Under the pieces are notes generated by a model. It ran no database searches. It saw only the letters and a list, made by a program, of their open reading frames with translations, and had not been told where the DNA came from. From Owenia fusiformis (Eukaryota > Annelida > Polychaeta > Sabellida > Oweniidae), in assembly GCA_903813345.2 (NCBI GenBank), contig CAIIXF020000012.1, positions 6,201,001 through 6,265,000 of the forward strand: DNA of 64,000 nt, read 5' to 3'. A program made the position numbers and the translations under genes. Shown here one piece after another: positions 1 through 13,500 of the stretch. Each line of letters starts with the position of its first letter. Position 1 is the stretch's first letter.

Positions 1-1331
1 AGTGGCAATGAACATCGAAATTGACAATTTTGCAATATTCTGGTGAGTTTTCATGTTTGAATCGTAATATAGACCTCAGATCATTCTGCTCATAATTAGC
101 ATTTTATATATAAAGACTTTTGTCTGCATACTTTTACAGAGCAACCTGATTTTGGTCAGTTTGGCAATCTTAGGTAAGTTTGACGTCACAAACTTGGAAA
201 AAGTCACATTGGTGTTTTTGGTATATGCTATGTTCTATATGTGATATTTTGAGTAAAAATCAATCAATTGTCTTCAAAATTTCACAGAGGGTGTATTATA
301 TGCCTCAAATTATGCGTGGAAAGTTTCATTAAGTTTACTTGCCTTATACAAAAGTTATTTAAGGGTTTTCTCAATTGGAAAAGACTTTTGATACAGAGGG
401 TATATACTTTCATCTATATTGTTTTAGAAAACACATCAAACAGTTGTTTTGTTCTTGGTATCATGTTTCCAGAGTGAAATGAAACATCTTTCCGAACCTC
501 ATTGGAACAAAACATGTTTAGGTCTCTCAATATTGTTATTGTACAAAAGACATTTTGGTTGATTTTAAAAAAGTATCTTGTTTATGAAATAAAAGGTTCA
601 CCTTGATTTTCATCTATTTTTGGGAGGATTTTGTTTAATTTTTTGAATACTTTTTTAAAATCAACCAAAAATTCCTTTGAATAACTATAATATTGAGAGG
701 TCTAAAAACATGTTGTATATGCTATCTTGTTCCAACAAGTTTCGGAAAGACATTTTATTTCATTCTCAAGAATTGGTAGAAAGGAGCAAAAACAATTGCA
801 CTAAAAAAAACAAAAACAATGTTAACAAAAACAGTTATATGAAATATTTCTAAAAAATATTGGCTTTAAATTGTTGTCAATCAGTCAACATTACATAAAA
901 TACCGTGTTTTTTACAGAATGTTTTCAATGATTGGTTTAAGAGAAAAACATTGTTGAATTCAGTTCTCCATATCGATACCACTCCTTTTGATAAAATATT
1001 TATTTTTCATGTTAGAAACTGTCTCTTGAATAAAATTTGAAAATGTCAATAAGAATGGTTGTTCCATTGCAATTATAGAGAAAAAACATGACTGCATCAT
1101 TCAACCTGTCCGGGGTACTAGAGTCTTTAATATTTAGAGGTTTAATTAGTGATCTCACATTGTGCATATTAAAGAAAGTAACATCAAACATCGTATTCAT
1201 ATCTCAAACGATTTATTAATTTGTTTCAATTGACAGAGAAACCAAAATGTATCTTTAAATTAGAGTAGCACACTGATTCATGCTATTTTGATATTTAAGA
1301 TGAGGTATTTGATATTTCATAATCGAGTTAG
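1..1331. repeat. 3' flank of gene A with a fold-back repeat
   Basis: No gene is supported. Roughly 470-585 and 640-775 are inverted copies of each other (for example aggtctctcaatattg against aatattgagaggtct), forming a hairpin with a 50-bp spacer. Confidence 0.5.
1212..1217 (-). other. Candidate polyadenylation signal of gene A
   Basis: AATAAA on the minus strand about 115 nt past the stop codon. Gene B has one at a similar distance. Confidence 0.45.
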
Positions 1332-1561
1332 TTATCTGACACAGCATTCCGAACTTTCCTCAATTGATACCCCACTGCACGGATAGCGACCGTGTCTCTT
1401 TCGACGGTAAACACGTTCATCATCAACACTTCGGCCTACAGGGCATATTGGACAGATCCTTGTTCGCACTTGTCTCCCTGGTATCCTGCATCCGTTAGTA
1501 CGATACACTCCCGAGACTTGTTGGCATTTCCAGGGTCCCCACGATTCCCATATGCCACAAC
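1332..1561 (-). CDS. Gene A exon 43: C-terminal exon with RRKR site
   Basis: Phase 1 start (tatag|GT), 75 codons then TAA. CGIWESWGPWKC begins like a TSP1, but the rest (CRIPGRQVRTRICPICPVG) is a degenerate form. SVDDERVYRRKRHG follows, then a tail containing SGVSIEESSECCVR. RRKR fits a furin-type proprotein convertase site. Gene B ends with a homologous exon that keeps the RRKRHG and CC motifs. Confidence 0.8.
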
Positions 1562-4500
1562 CTATATTCGAAAGATTATATTTTACGTTTTTGCTCCAAG
1601 TGAGGTAACTGTTAAAATACTTTATCTATAAAAGGTCAGATACTCATCACGCGATCTAAAAATGTGTTGTCATCAAAATAAATTCACGACGTTTGCAGAA
1701 ATCTTGCATTGCATCAAAGCAAACGCGTACCCACACATGTGAACTGTCTGTATTAACAATTTTAAAGCGTGACCAAATTACAAGAGGAACGTCATTCAAA
1801 TACTGCTCAGCGTGCGTGTACACGTTCTCATGGCGTGCATGTAAGGTGATTTGGTTTGTTTTCCATTGCTTTTATAAGTCGATGAAACTTATACATGTAG
1901 AACAAACTGTTTACTAAAGAAATGTGTATAAAGTCAAAGCGTGAGCACCGAGTTTCACATATCCTTTTTACCGCAATTTAACGATCTAACCCCCCTATCA
2001 CACCAAACTAGTTCTTACCCGTTCTTGCCAGTCCTACGAAAACGTCGTAAAACGGGCTCAATCTGGCTGTGGTCTTGAAATATGTCTGAAATAATTAGCT
2101 TCTTCGTCCTTAAACAGTCTTCAATACGTCCATCTCGTTCGCAGTTCGTTCAGGTCGCACCACGTCGGTGTGCAACGTCGTAGAACGCGTCCCTTAGTCT
2201 AGAAGGTCAACATGACCTGATTACAGAACGGCATGGTCGCCATCGAACTTTGAATCGATTCAAAATTCTAAAATCACATTCCCGTCTGAGAACGTTCATA
2301 AAGTTCGTAAATAGACCTTAGAAAGTTGCAGCTACGTTCATTCCATTCGCACACAGTTTCAAACTAGTTTTGAAGAACGCAGTGGCAACTTGTTTGGTGT
2401 GATAGCTATATTTTTGCTAACTCGTTCTTAAGCAGTGTTAAATACGTTCTTAATCAGTTTAAACTCGTTTGCAATTAGTTCTACCTCGTTCTCAACACGT
2501 CCTCAGACAGTTCAACTCGTTGTTAAAACGTCCCTAGTAAGATTGAAGTACGACGGTTCCGTTCGTAGTACGTCCAGCTCGTCGTTAGTACGTTGTCACT
2601 CGTTCTAATTGTAGAACGTGACGACCCCGAGTACATTTTGAGCATTGTCTAAGTTCTAGAGGACCTACCCGTTCGAGTACGTTCGATGAAGTTTGTAAAT
2701 AGATCCCAAACGGTTCTTAGTACGTCCAGTCCGTTCGTACACAGTTGAAGCCCGTTTTCGAGAACGTAGTGAGAACTAGTTTGGTGTGATAGTAGGGTTA
2801 CGAATTTTAGCAAAAGAGATATATGACAGGGACAGAAAGAACTGGTATGGCAATGAAAAGATACAGAAATAAAAGGTTTGCCCGGTATGAGCTAAATAGA
2901 GACGTTAAAGTAAATACTTATAAAGGTGAAAATTCAACTTGCATATATTAGTGTTGCATGAAATAGTACGCATTTCAAAATCCAGTCCTGGACAGGTGAG
3001 GGCACCACCAATGACATTCGTCAGTTTTGTCCTTCTTCTGGTACTAGTGGAAACTCCTCCACCACAAGTAACTGGGCAAGGGTCATTGACCCATAGGCCC
3101 CAATCAGTCCATCTACATCCTAAATATAATGGTGACGTACAGTGAGGAAGCACATCCATTGTCATTGAGTATTGAAGTTATACTCCAATTTACTTTATAT
3201 GTATTTCCTCAAATTTAGAGGAAATATTAAGTTTTTATTATACATAACTGATATGTAATTTATAAAGTCATGTAAATCGTATACCTCTACATGGATTCCT
3301 TATGCATGATACAATTCTACTGCCAATAGGACTGCCGAAACAATCCGACGACCCTTCAGGATCTGAACCCCATACTTTGCTCCTTGACCGTGTTTGAGTC
3401 TCGGATCCAGACCCACATGTTACGGAACATAGACCAGGGGCCCACTGTCCCCAGTTCGACCACAAACAGGCTATAATAAAACTGCATGTTGACAAACTCG
3501 ATCAGTTCTCAAAAAGTTTCATGAAATTTTCAAGGCTTAAACTTCGAATCATTCAAAATACAAAAGTGCCATGGGTAGAAAATGGGTCTCAAACATGATG
3601 AGATTAACACTTTCAGCAATTTTTAGAGTATCATCAACATGGTAGCCAATGTACGTTTTTTCGATCACCTTAAGGGACCCAGAGTCATACATTCACTTAC
3701 TATGGCATCTTTGAGTATTGCATGATTGCGAATCTCGTTCCTCTGACACTCCCGGACAATCTGATGATCTTCCACCAGAACCAAAAATCTTTGTTCTTGT
3801 CCGGTAAACATTTATTCTTCCACCTCCGCAAGTTACTGGGCAACGCCCACCCGATCCACCGTTTCTGGGTGACCAGCGACTCCACCTTGACCATTCACAA
3901 CCTAAACAAACGTAGGTATAGTATTCTAAACTCAGTTTTTGTTTTGAAAATTCTTAATAAATTTATGTGATGGTAAAGAGAATTTGCTGTTTTTCCTTGT
4001 TTTTACAAGTCGATGAAACAAATAAGAAATCATATCATAAAAACTTGTATATAGTCCACTCGAGTACCGCGTTTCAAGTACAGTCTTTTACAGCAATCTA
4101 AGGTTTTAATTATTCGATTTGCATTAAACGTGTTTGATCAAAAGAGCTATAAGAAAGGTACAGACAGAATTGGTATGGCAACGATCAAATATAGAGATAA
4201 AAGGCCTGCATTGTATGAGCTATATAGGGACTTTAGAGTCAAAACTGATCAAGGTGAAATTTCAGCTTACATTGATTGGTGTTGCATGAACTTGCTCGTA
4301 TTTCAAAATCCAATCCTGGACAGGAACGTGCTCCACCAATGACATTCGTCAGTTTTGTCCTTCTTCTGGTGCTAGTCGAAGTTCCCCCACCACAAGTTAC
4401 TGGGCAAGGCTCATCGACCCATACGCTCCAATCAGTCCATCGACATCCTAAATATAATGGTGACGTAAAGTGAGGAAGCACATCCATTGTCATTGAGTAT

Positions 4501-7500
4501 TGAAGTTTTACTCCAATTTACTTTATATGTATTTCCTCAAATTTAGAGGAAATATTAAGTTTTTATTATACATAACTGATATGTAATTTATAAAGTCATG
4601 TAAATTGTATACCTCTACATGGATTCCTTATGCATGATACAATTCTACTGCCAATAGGACTGCCGAAACAATCCGACGACCCTTCAGGATCTGAACCCCA
4701 TACTTTGCTCCTTGACCGTGTTTGAGTCTCGGATCCAGACCCACATGTTACGGAACATAGACCAGGGGCCCACTGTCCCCAGTTCGACCACAAACAGGCT
4801 ATAATTAAACTTCATGTTGACAAGGGTTTTTCAGGACAAGCTTCCAAAATGATATTTTTGACACATGTAATGACCCAGATGCAAGTACCAGTTTCCAGTT
4901 TCACCACCAGGTGGCTTATTCTGGTCAGATAATATGGCAGATCTTGTAGAAAGTTTACTTAAACTCGAATATTCATTAGTTTTAGTGGTTCAATTTTCAT
5001 ATTACATGTACCTTCATGTATATGACAGTTATACAAATTGAAATATGAAGAGTAAGTAAGAGAATATATATTTCCATTTTTGTGATGATATAACATGGGG
5101 TCCCGTTACGGGAATCTCCCCGATCGAGAAGCCACATTCGCTTTTTTAATGCTGATAAACAAATTTTATATGTAGATTTAAAATATGAGATTACTTTGAC
5201 TGAATAATGAATTTCAAAAGAGGTAAATCAAGATTGTTTCTACTTGCATCTCGTCTATTTGTGCACAATAACGGTGGGTCACCGAGGGTCGATGGAATTA
5301 GAATTAACCTTCACAGATTTTTAAAAAAATTAATATTCAAATATTTATTTATCCAAAAAGTCAATTGTACAAATTCAATAATTGTGTACAACATTGGCAG
5401 TAATTTTGACAGAGCTTCACAGATCGGGCTTAAAAAATGTACAACGAAATATCTGTGAGCAATTGAAACCTTAGAACATAAGTTTTTGACACCCCTCACT
5501 TTTTTCTTGGTAACTTTTTCAGTTCTCAAAAAGTTTCATGAAATTTTCAAGGCTTAAACTCCGAACCATTCAAAATACAAAAGTGCCATGGGTAGAAAAT
5601 GGGTCTCAAACATGATGAGATTAACACTTTCTGCAATTTTTAGAGTATCATTAACATGGCAGCCAATATACGTTTTTTCGATCACCTTAAGGGAGCCAGA
5701 GTCATACATTCACTTACTTGGGCATCTTTGAGTATTACATAGTTGCGATTCTCGTTCCTCTGTCACTCCTGGACAATCTGGCGAACTTCCACCAGAACCA
5801 AAAATCTTTGTTCTTGTCCGGTAAACATTTATTCTTCCACCTCCGCATGTTATTGGGCAACGCCCACCCGATCCACCGTTTCTGGGTGACCAACGACTCC
5901 ACCTTGACCATTCACAACCTAAACAAACGTAGGTATAGTATTCTAAACTCAGTTTTTTGTTTTAAAATTCTTAATAAATTAATGTGATGGTAAGGAGAAT
6001 TTGCTGTTTTTCCTTGTTTTTACAAGTCGATGAAACAAATAAGAGATCATACAAAAAAACTTGTGTATAGTTCACTCGAGTACCGCGTTTCAAGTACAGT
6101 CTTTTAGAGCAATCTAAGGTTTTAATTATTCGATTTGCATTAAACGTGTTTGATCAATAGAGCTATAAGAAAGGTACAGACAGAATTGGTATGGCAACGA
6201 TAAAATATAGAAATAAAAGGTATGCATTGTATGAGCTATATAGGGACTTTGGAGTGAAAACTGATCAAGGCGAAATTTTAGCTTACATTGGTTGGTGTTG
6301 CATGAACTTGCTCGTATTTCAAAATCCAATCCTGGACAGGAACGTGCTCCACCAATGACATTCGTCAGTTTTGTCCTTCTTCTGATACTGGTGGAAGTAC
6401 CCCCGCCACAAGGAACTGGACAAGGGTCATTGACCCATAGGCCCCAATCAGTCCATCGACATCCTAGATATAGTGGTGATGTTACAATGAGGAAGCACAT
6501 CCATTGTTATTGAGTGTTAAATTGATACTCCAATACACTTTATTGTACATTTATTCATATCTAGCGCAAATAGAATGTTAATATGCTATTTACATACAAA
6601 ACTAGTGATGACTACATCAATTTCATTTAATTTACCATAAAGCCACATTCCTCCTTTTTGCAATGATATGTCATTCATTCACATGTGGTCATGGTTGTGT
6701 GAGAAATCTTTCTATTTGCATAGTGTGTCAAAAATCGTCTCTGGACCAAGTTTATGATATTGCAAAAATCAGTGCAAGGGTTAAGTGTCTATGGAAGTGC
6801 TCCTAACTTGAATTGCTGTGACTTTTTCTTTTGGAACTATCTCAGGAGCATCTGTGCTCACCATTTCTCCACCAGATATTGCAAAATTTGGAGAAATGGC
6901 CAATGGCCTGCTTTTTCCGCTTTAACCCACATATGACTCAGGGCTGAACCATGCATGACATGGTGAGATAAGCGCATCTATATGCGCAAAGAAGTGGTGG
7001 CAATTTGGCGGGGTTTAGGATGAATTCTTGTAAGAGTATGAGTATGAACACTTTAATGCCTGTCATACCTGCCACACCTTATTCTAATTGCCCTTATGCC
7101 CCATGCACTGACTTTTGCAATGTTTAAAACTAGGGTCCGAGCTAAATTTTACCCTACTTTGCGAATTTAATGATTATTCGGCCAGCCATGACTCCAAATG
7201 AATGAATGACATTCCATTGCAAAGAGGAGTAAATTGGCTTTTTGGTACATTAAATGAAATTGATAAAGTCATCATTGGTTTTATGTTTTCTTCTAATATA
7301 TATGGGCCCCATACACTGACTTTCGCACTGTTTATAAATTGGTCCCAAGCTAATTTTTGCCCACTTTGCCAAAGGAATGATTACTCGCCCAACCATGACC
7401 CAATATCAATAAATGATATACCATTGGAAAGAGGACAAATGGCTGAATGGTACATTGAATGAAATCAATGCTGTTATCACTGGTTTTGTGCTTTTCCGAG

Positions 7501-10500
7501 ATAACAATCTGTTGCGTTTTTTTGATACGCACTGTATATCGGCTATGTTATTTATAAGACCATGTAAACTGTATACCTCTACATGGATCCCTTGTACACG
7601 TTACAATCCTACTGCCGATAACACTGCCAAAACAATCCGGAGACCCTGCTGAGCTTGTACCCCATAATTTGGTCCTTGATCGTGTTTGAGTCTCTGATCC
7701 AGACCCACATGTAACAGAACACGAGCCAGAGACCCATTGTGTCCAAGTCGACCATAAACAAGCTGTAATACATATGTACTTCACTATGGTATCTCAGGAG
7801 AATATTCTTTTATTATGAATCATTTCAAATTCTTGCATTTGAAACAATTTCAATATTTCTAATATAGGTGCGTCGCCTATGATCGATTGTATTCATTACA
7901 ATAGATCAAGCCGCGTAAAGGTGGAATGTAAGATTTTGTGAGCATGCAATAAAACCTGAAATATTTGGACATGAAAACAATGACCATACCGGGGTTGATA
8001 GCACACGATTACAATTGTAATCCCAGTTGTGTTAAAAAAGAAAAACTGACAAATCAAAAAGCGATCCCGGTAAAATGTTTACCTTGGCACGTTTAACAAA
8101 ACAAAACTTGGATAACAATTCAAGGATTATATGCAATATTATTCAATTTACTTACTTCGGCATCCTTGAGTATTGCATAATTGCGTATCTCTTTCCTCTG
8201 AATTTCCTGGACAATCCGGTGAACTTCCTCCGGTGCTGAATATCTTTCTTCTTGTCCGGTAAATATTTATTGTGCCACCTCCGCAAGTTACTGGGCAACG
8301 TCCACCCGATCCACCATTTCTTGGTGACCAACGGCTCCAACTGGACCATTCACAACCTAAACAAACGAAAACAAAATAGTTCACCTCAATTTTTCACCTT
8401 ATGCTTTTGGTACATTCAGGATAATTGGGAATTGCCGAAATTATTTTAATGATCACATTATACAGTCAAGCCAAGTAAGTAAGTCAACATTCGAAAATAA
8501 AAATCTCAAAAATCGTATATCTTTGATTTCCAAAAAAATTTGTGAGATGATTATTTAGATGATAATACACATTTTAACGCACTAATTTTGAACACATCTC
8601 GAATCCATTCTCAACAAAGCGTTCTCGAAATAAGTATTCGAAATGTTTGAGTTCGGGATGATAAAAGTACGTTAAGATATACCGCTCCTTAACAAACTCC
8701 TTTAGGAACAAGATATAGAATCAAATGCATATTCTTCCTATTTATTCCCTGACACATGCCAATGAATGTTGCATAAGTAAATAACTCTGTTTTAAAAAAA
8801 TTTGAAAACGTTGTTCTCTACAGGTGCCATTTTTTATAATTGAAAAACAAAATTGAACAATTTGCATTTCTAAATTGATAAGTTTTTTGGAATACAACTT
8901 AACTGTAAACGATTTAAGTCATTAATAATATTTCCCTTAGTGAACCAATGCTGAATATATAGTAACTGGGTCAATGTTTTGTGTTCAACCTTGTTTTCAT
9001 GACTTTTAAACATGAGTCGACGATTATGTAGGAAATTTCATTTTCAAATGTAAGCGTGTCAACTCGTTTTTGCACAATATTTAGCCCTTTATAATGATAG
9101 ATCGCCAAAATATGCATGTACCTCTAAATTAGGCGATATAGTTTTCAATTTATAGATGTAAACTATAAACTCAAACAAAAATTCAAATCACCCACTCTAT
9201 TATTTTGATTACACAAGACGAAATTTCCACTCCCGGGGAGCACTTTAGTATCACTTTGAAGGAGGATTCTTGAAAAATCGTTCGAATTTTCACAAAAGGT
9301 TTCACGTAATTTTATTGCTTTGTTTAAGCCTCGACTTATATTATACTCAAATCCGATACCATAATTATGAATCAAAATGAAACATTCAATAAATAATAAA
9401 CCGTTTCGAGAATTGATGATTTGAGTTAATTGTGGATATTTATATAAATGTAAGTTGGCATGTATTCGACAGTTAATGTACACACATGATGTATGCATCA
9501 ACGTGTGACTTAAATATCAATTCGTGACTATCACATTTGGCTTCCAAAAATTAAGTTGGAAATTACAGTGGTAGGAGATTAACGAAAACGTCAATCACAT
9601 CCAAATATCCGTACGACGTCAAGTATTAACAAAACACTTTTCGTGCATCTCGAACATGGCAAGATTCTGTTATCCAGCAATGTGCATTTCGAAAGAAAAA
9701 ATTCACAAATATCAACAAATTTCATTGAGTAGGATATTACATTCGAAATCACAACTTTCAAATTATTTTTTTAACCAAGAATTGTAAGAACTTGAAACAT
9801 GTTGTGAGTTTTTCAAACGGCATATCCTCATTCACGTTCTTTGACAAGGATGAATCCATTTGAAAACATGGATTTTCTTGATTATTCTTCAAAACTACCC
9901 TTGAAATATAAGTATGTAGGATATTACAGTGTAAATTGACACGCATTTGTTTGCTTGATATCGTGAACAAATAAATGCAGTACCGTCTTGCAATATTTGA
10001 AAACCGAAAGTTCATTCTGTATGTAAACAAGAAAAAATACATTTATGGTTGGTTCATAATGAAAAATGACGAATAACATATATCTTTTGAAGTAGGGGTA
10101 TACAGGGACACAGTGGAAAATCAGAAATTTAGGTCATATCGCAAAGATTGCTTCACCAATATGTAACAGAACATCAAATTTATCATTTACACGTTTGCTG
10201 ATAGGTTTATTGAAAATAATTAACCACAGGTTTACTTCAATTGTGGCACCATTCTTAGTAAATATTGATGAACATACGAATATCGAATGTTGACTAAGTT
10301 ACTTGTCCGTATAATGTATATTTTTTTTACCTTAAAATACATAAATTAGATTCAATTTGTTTGGGCCATGCTAAAGAGAAAATAGTAGAGACAACAAAAT
10401 GTTAAACATGATTATTTCAAAATAATGAGCTTTTGTTAAAACCTTTGTATTGTCAAATGGTGGATGACAAAATAAGATTGGAAGTTTAATGAAAAAATCA

Positions 10501-13500
10501 CGAAGTACATTATTTACAGTCAAAGTACCTTCTCTCTTTTTTTCTCGTATTGGGTAGATTGTTTAGACTAATAAACACACGTTTTGCATGACCTTCTATA
10601 TATTCTTCTTTTTTCTTTATTTCTTGTATGCAAGCTGATTGGTTTTAGGTTCTTACTTGCGCAACTCCTTATGTTGCAGACTTGGGTCCTTGTTTGTTTA
10701 GATTCGCCTCTACAGCGTTGCGAATTCCCATTTCGACCGTATATTTTAACTCGAGTACGGGTTTGACTCTCGGTGCCCCGTCCACATGTTTTAGAACATC
10801 CATCGCTTTTCCAGTTGGTCCAATCGTCCCAGGAACAGCCTTTCGAAACAAATCTTTATTAGTGATGGTACGTTTAAATCCAATTACGACTGAAAATCAA
10901 CTTTTTTACTCCAAATAAACTTGCCGAGTATTCTATGTAACCCTATAAATCGGTACCAAAGAACTGACAGGAATTATTAATATAGGATAAAAAAACACTC
11001 CAATCAAAGATTGGTTGGGTTTATAATACGCATCATCATTTTTATTATTGCTAAATGTGAAGGTTGTCTACTTACATCGTGGTTCACACTTTTCTTCCTT
11101 GGAGTCTCTTTGAATGTTAAGTACTTCTTTACAAATTTCACCATTTGTATTTGGCCCATATTTCCGTAATTCTCGGGTCCGTTTGCAAGTGATTTTACCA
11201 ATCCCGCATCTGCACGTTTCGCATGACCATTCGGACCATGGCTCTTCAGGACATTCTATATCAAGTTGTATTTTACTAATTAACACGCAGAAGAGGGGAA
11301 ATGGCATTTAGACGGTTATAGTTTAGGAAACATTGCGCTTAACAATAATCAGCCGAAAATGTATTACTTATGGTGGCATTCTAGTGATTGCAAAAGGACT
11401 CGATAAGTTCGCAATAAATTCATTTAGCCTGCTTAACCAACATATCAAGGTGAGACCCAATCGGTGTCAATCGTCGAGTAGGTGTCAGAACCCATCACAT
11501 ATGTTCACTTTCCTGAGCAATGTACATGTAAATTAGAGTATCTGATACTTCAAATCTTGCCAGAGCAGATTATCTCGAGCGGAGAAAATTAATAGACCCT
11601 AAGAGGTGCTTTTGCTGTTTTTATATCATGTTGAACTTTTCATGCTTTAGAAACTATAGTCGTATATTAACATTCAAATAAAACGGTACATTAGGAGTAT
11701 GGTACCATACATTATTGTTCGAATGTGGTATCATACTTTACTGTTTTACTCTTAGACAAAACGGTTTTATACGATACCGTAGGAGATATACAATGCAACA
11801 CAATTTAATATTATCTTTTTATACAATATTTTCCATGTGAACAAATAAGTCGTGAACCACAGAACTAGCATTTTGGTACCTTGCTTTTGTTCAGTCAAAC
11901 AGCGGCAATTGTTATATCTAGTTATGGCAAAAATAAAGGTTCGATCACATGTCATTAGTACTGGATTGACATCAGATATTCCCCTCACGGTATACTCTCT
12001 TCCTCCAAGAGGGACGTACCACTTCCCGTCCATACAGCAAGCCGTTGGAGGGTTTCCTCCATACCCCGGGTCACCTTCAGGGGGACACTCTTCTACAGTG
12101 TCAAATATGATTGAATAAAGACATGTTTCTTTATAAAAATAGCGTGTTTAGAAGTTAGATATTACTCCATATTAACTGGAATGAAATATGTCCTTTTGTA
12201 TATGGCTAAAGACACAGTAATTTAAAGTAAACCTTTTCTGATATAAGCTATAATAAATAATACAGACCACTTTGTATCTCTAGCGTCTGTTACGAAATTT
12301 ATTAATTATTTAATTATATATTAAGTATTTATTAATGCATTGTGGCTGAATATATAAGTTCATTCCCTATTCCTCAAACAAAAATAATGTAGTATTGTTT
12401 TGATCAAAAAATATTTCACTTCAAAATCCAAAACGATGTTTCCGGTATATTATTTCCTCGTGGACGGCTCCGCTGAATTGTGATTTTCTTGACATGTAAT
12501 ACTTTGATATTCATTTAGGATTTATAGCAGTAGATAGTGAAATCCAATAATAAACCATGCAAATACTGCAGAATTAAAGAAATATAATTTAAAGCTGAAT
12601 GTTACAGTATTAAATGACCAAATGGAAAATTAGAGTAATGCTATTCCAAAGTAATTTGAATTTTTTGTTTACTTAGCAATTCGTATAATATGAACTGTTG
12701 TTTGACACCCAATAACTGCATTTTAATTTCCTTACCATGATGACGACTGTCCATTGTGATTGTTTTGATATTATAAACTATGGTACTCGAAGGGGAGAAA
12801 ATACCTTAACTGGAGGTTTATATCAGGTTTTGATTTTTGGGCACATTGTTTAATACCTGTAGTTTTATAACCAAGAAAATTGTTGCATACCATCAACACA
12901 AATCATGTTTGCATTTTTCTGCTCAATCCATTTCGTATCTCTTAGTAATTCCCAGCTGAATGCAGAAGTAGGACTTTGAACTCCATTTTTAATGGCGATG
13001 ATATTTGAACGAGCGGAATAAAAATCCGAATCAAAATCCGAATCAATCACCCATCTGCCCGTCCTTGCAGTAGACATTACAAAGTATATGTTGTAGTCTG
13101 AGAAACCCTGTTTCGTATAACTAGGTATATTGGCAACTGTCTTGGCATTGTTCAGAAATATCCCATTCATTGATGAAACCTCCATACCAGATAGTTGTAA
13201 ACGTCTACAACCTTAAATAAAATAACAAACAAGGGGAATAATTAAAATACAGAAAATTTCTTTTTCAGGAAAGACGTTTCAAGATTCAAGGACAAAATAT
13301 TTTCGATACTTCATCAGAACTCATTGAATAACTCGATTAAACTCATTATTCCAAGGATTTTTTTAATACCCGGGGCTTAAGTTGTGTAGCAAACGAAACG
13401 ACACGACATCCGGGGCTTTATATGATCTGCATTACACAATGTGTATAGAGGGGTCAGTTTTCTCAGACCTAGGTACCCTTTTCTGTACCGCTTTGCGGTT

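Noticed and set aside
3722-3970. Plus-strand frames opposite TSP1 exons (also at 5718, 30310 and others)
   Set aside because: Shadow frames of the minus-strand exons; they share no independent splice or start context.
9163-10042. Minus-strand frames of 112 and 94 codons in a gene A intron
   Set aside because: No recognised domain, no TSP1 pattern and no supported splice signals.
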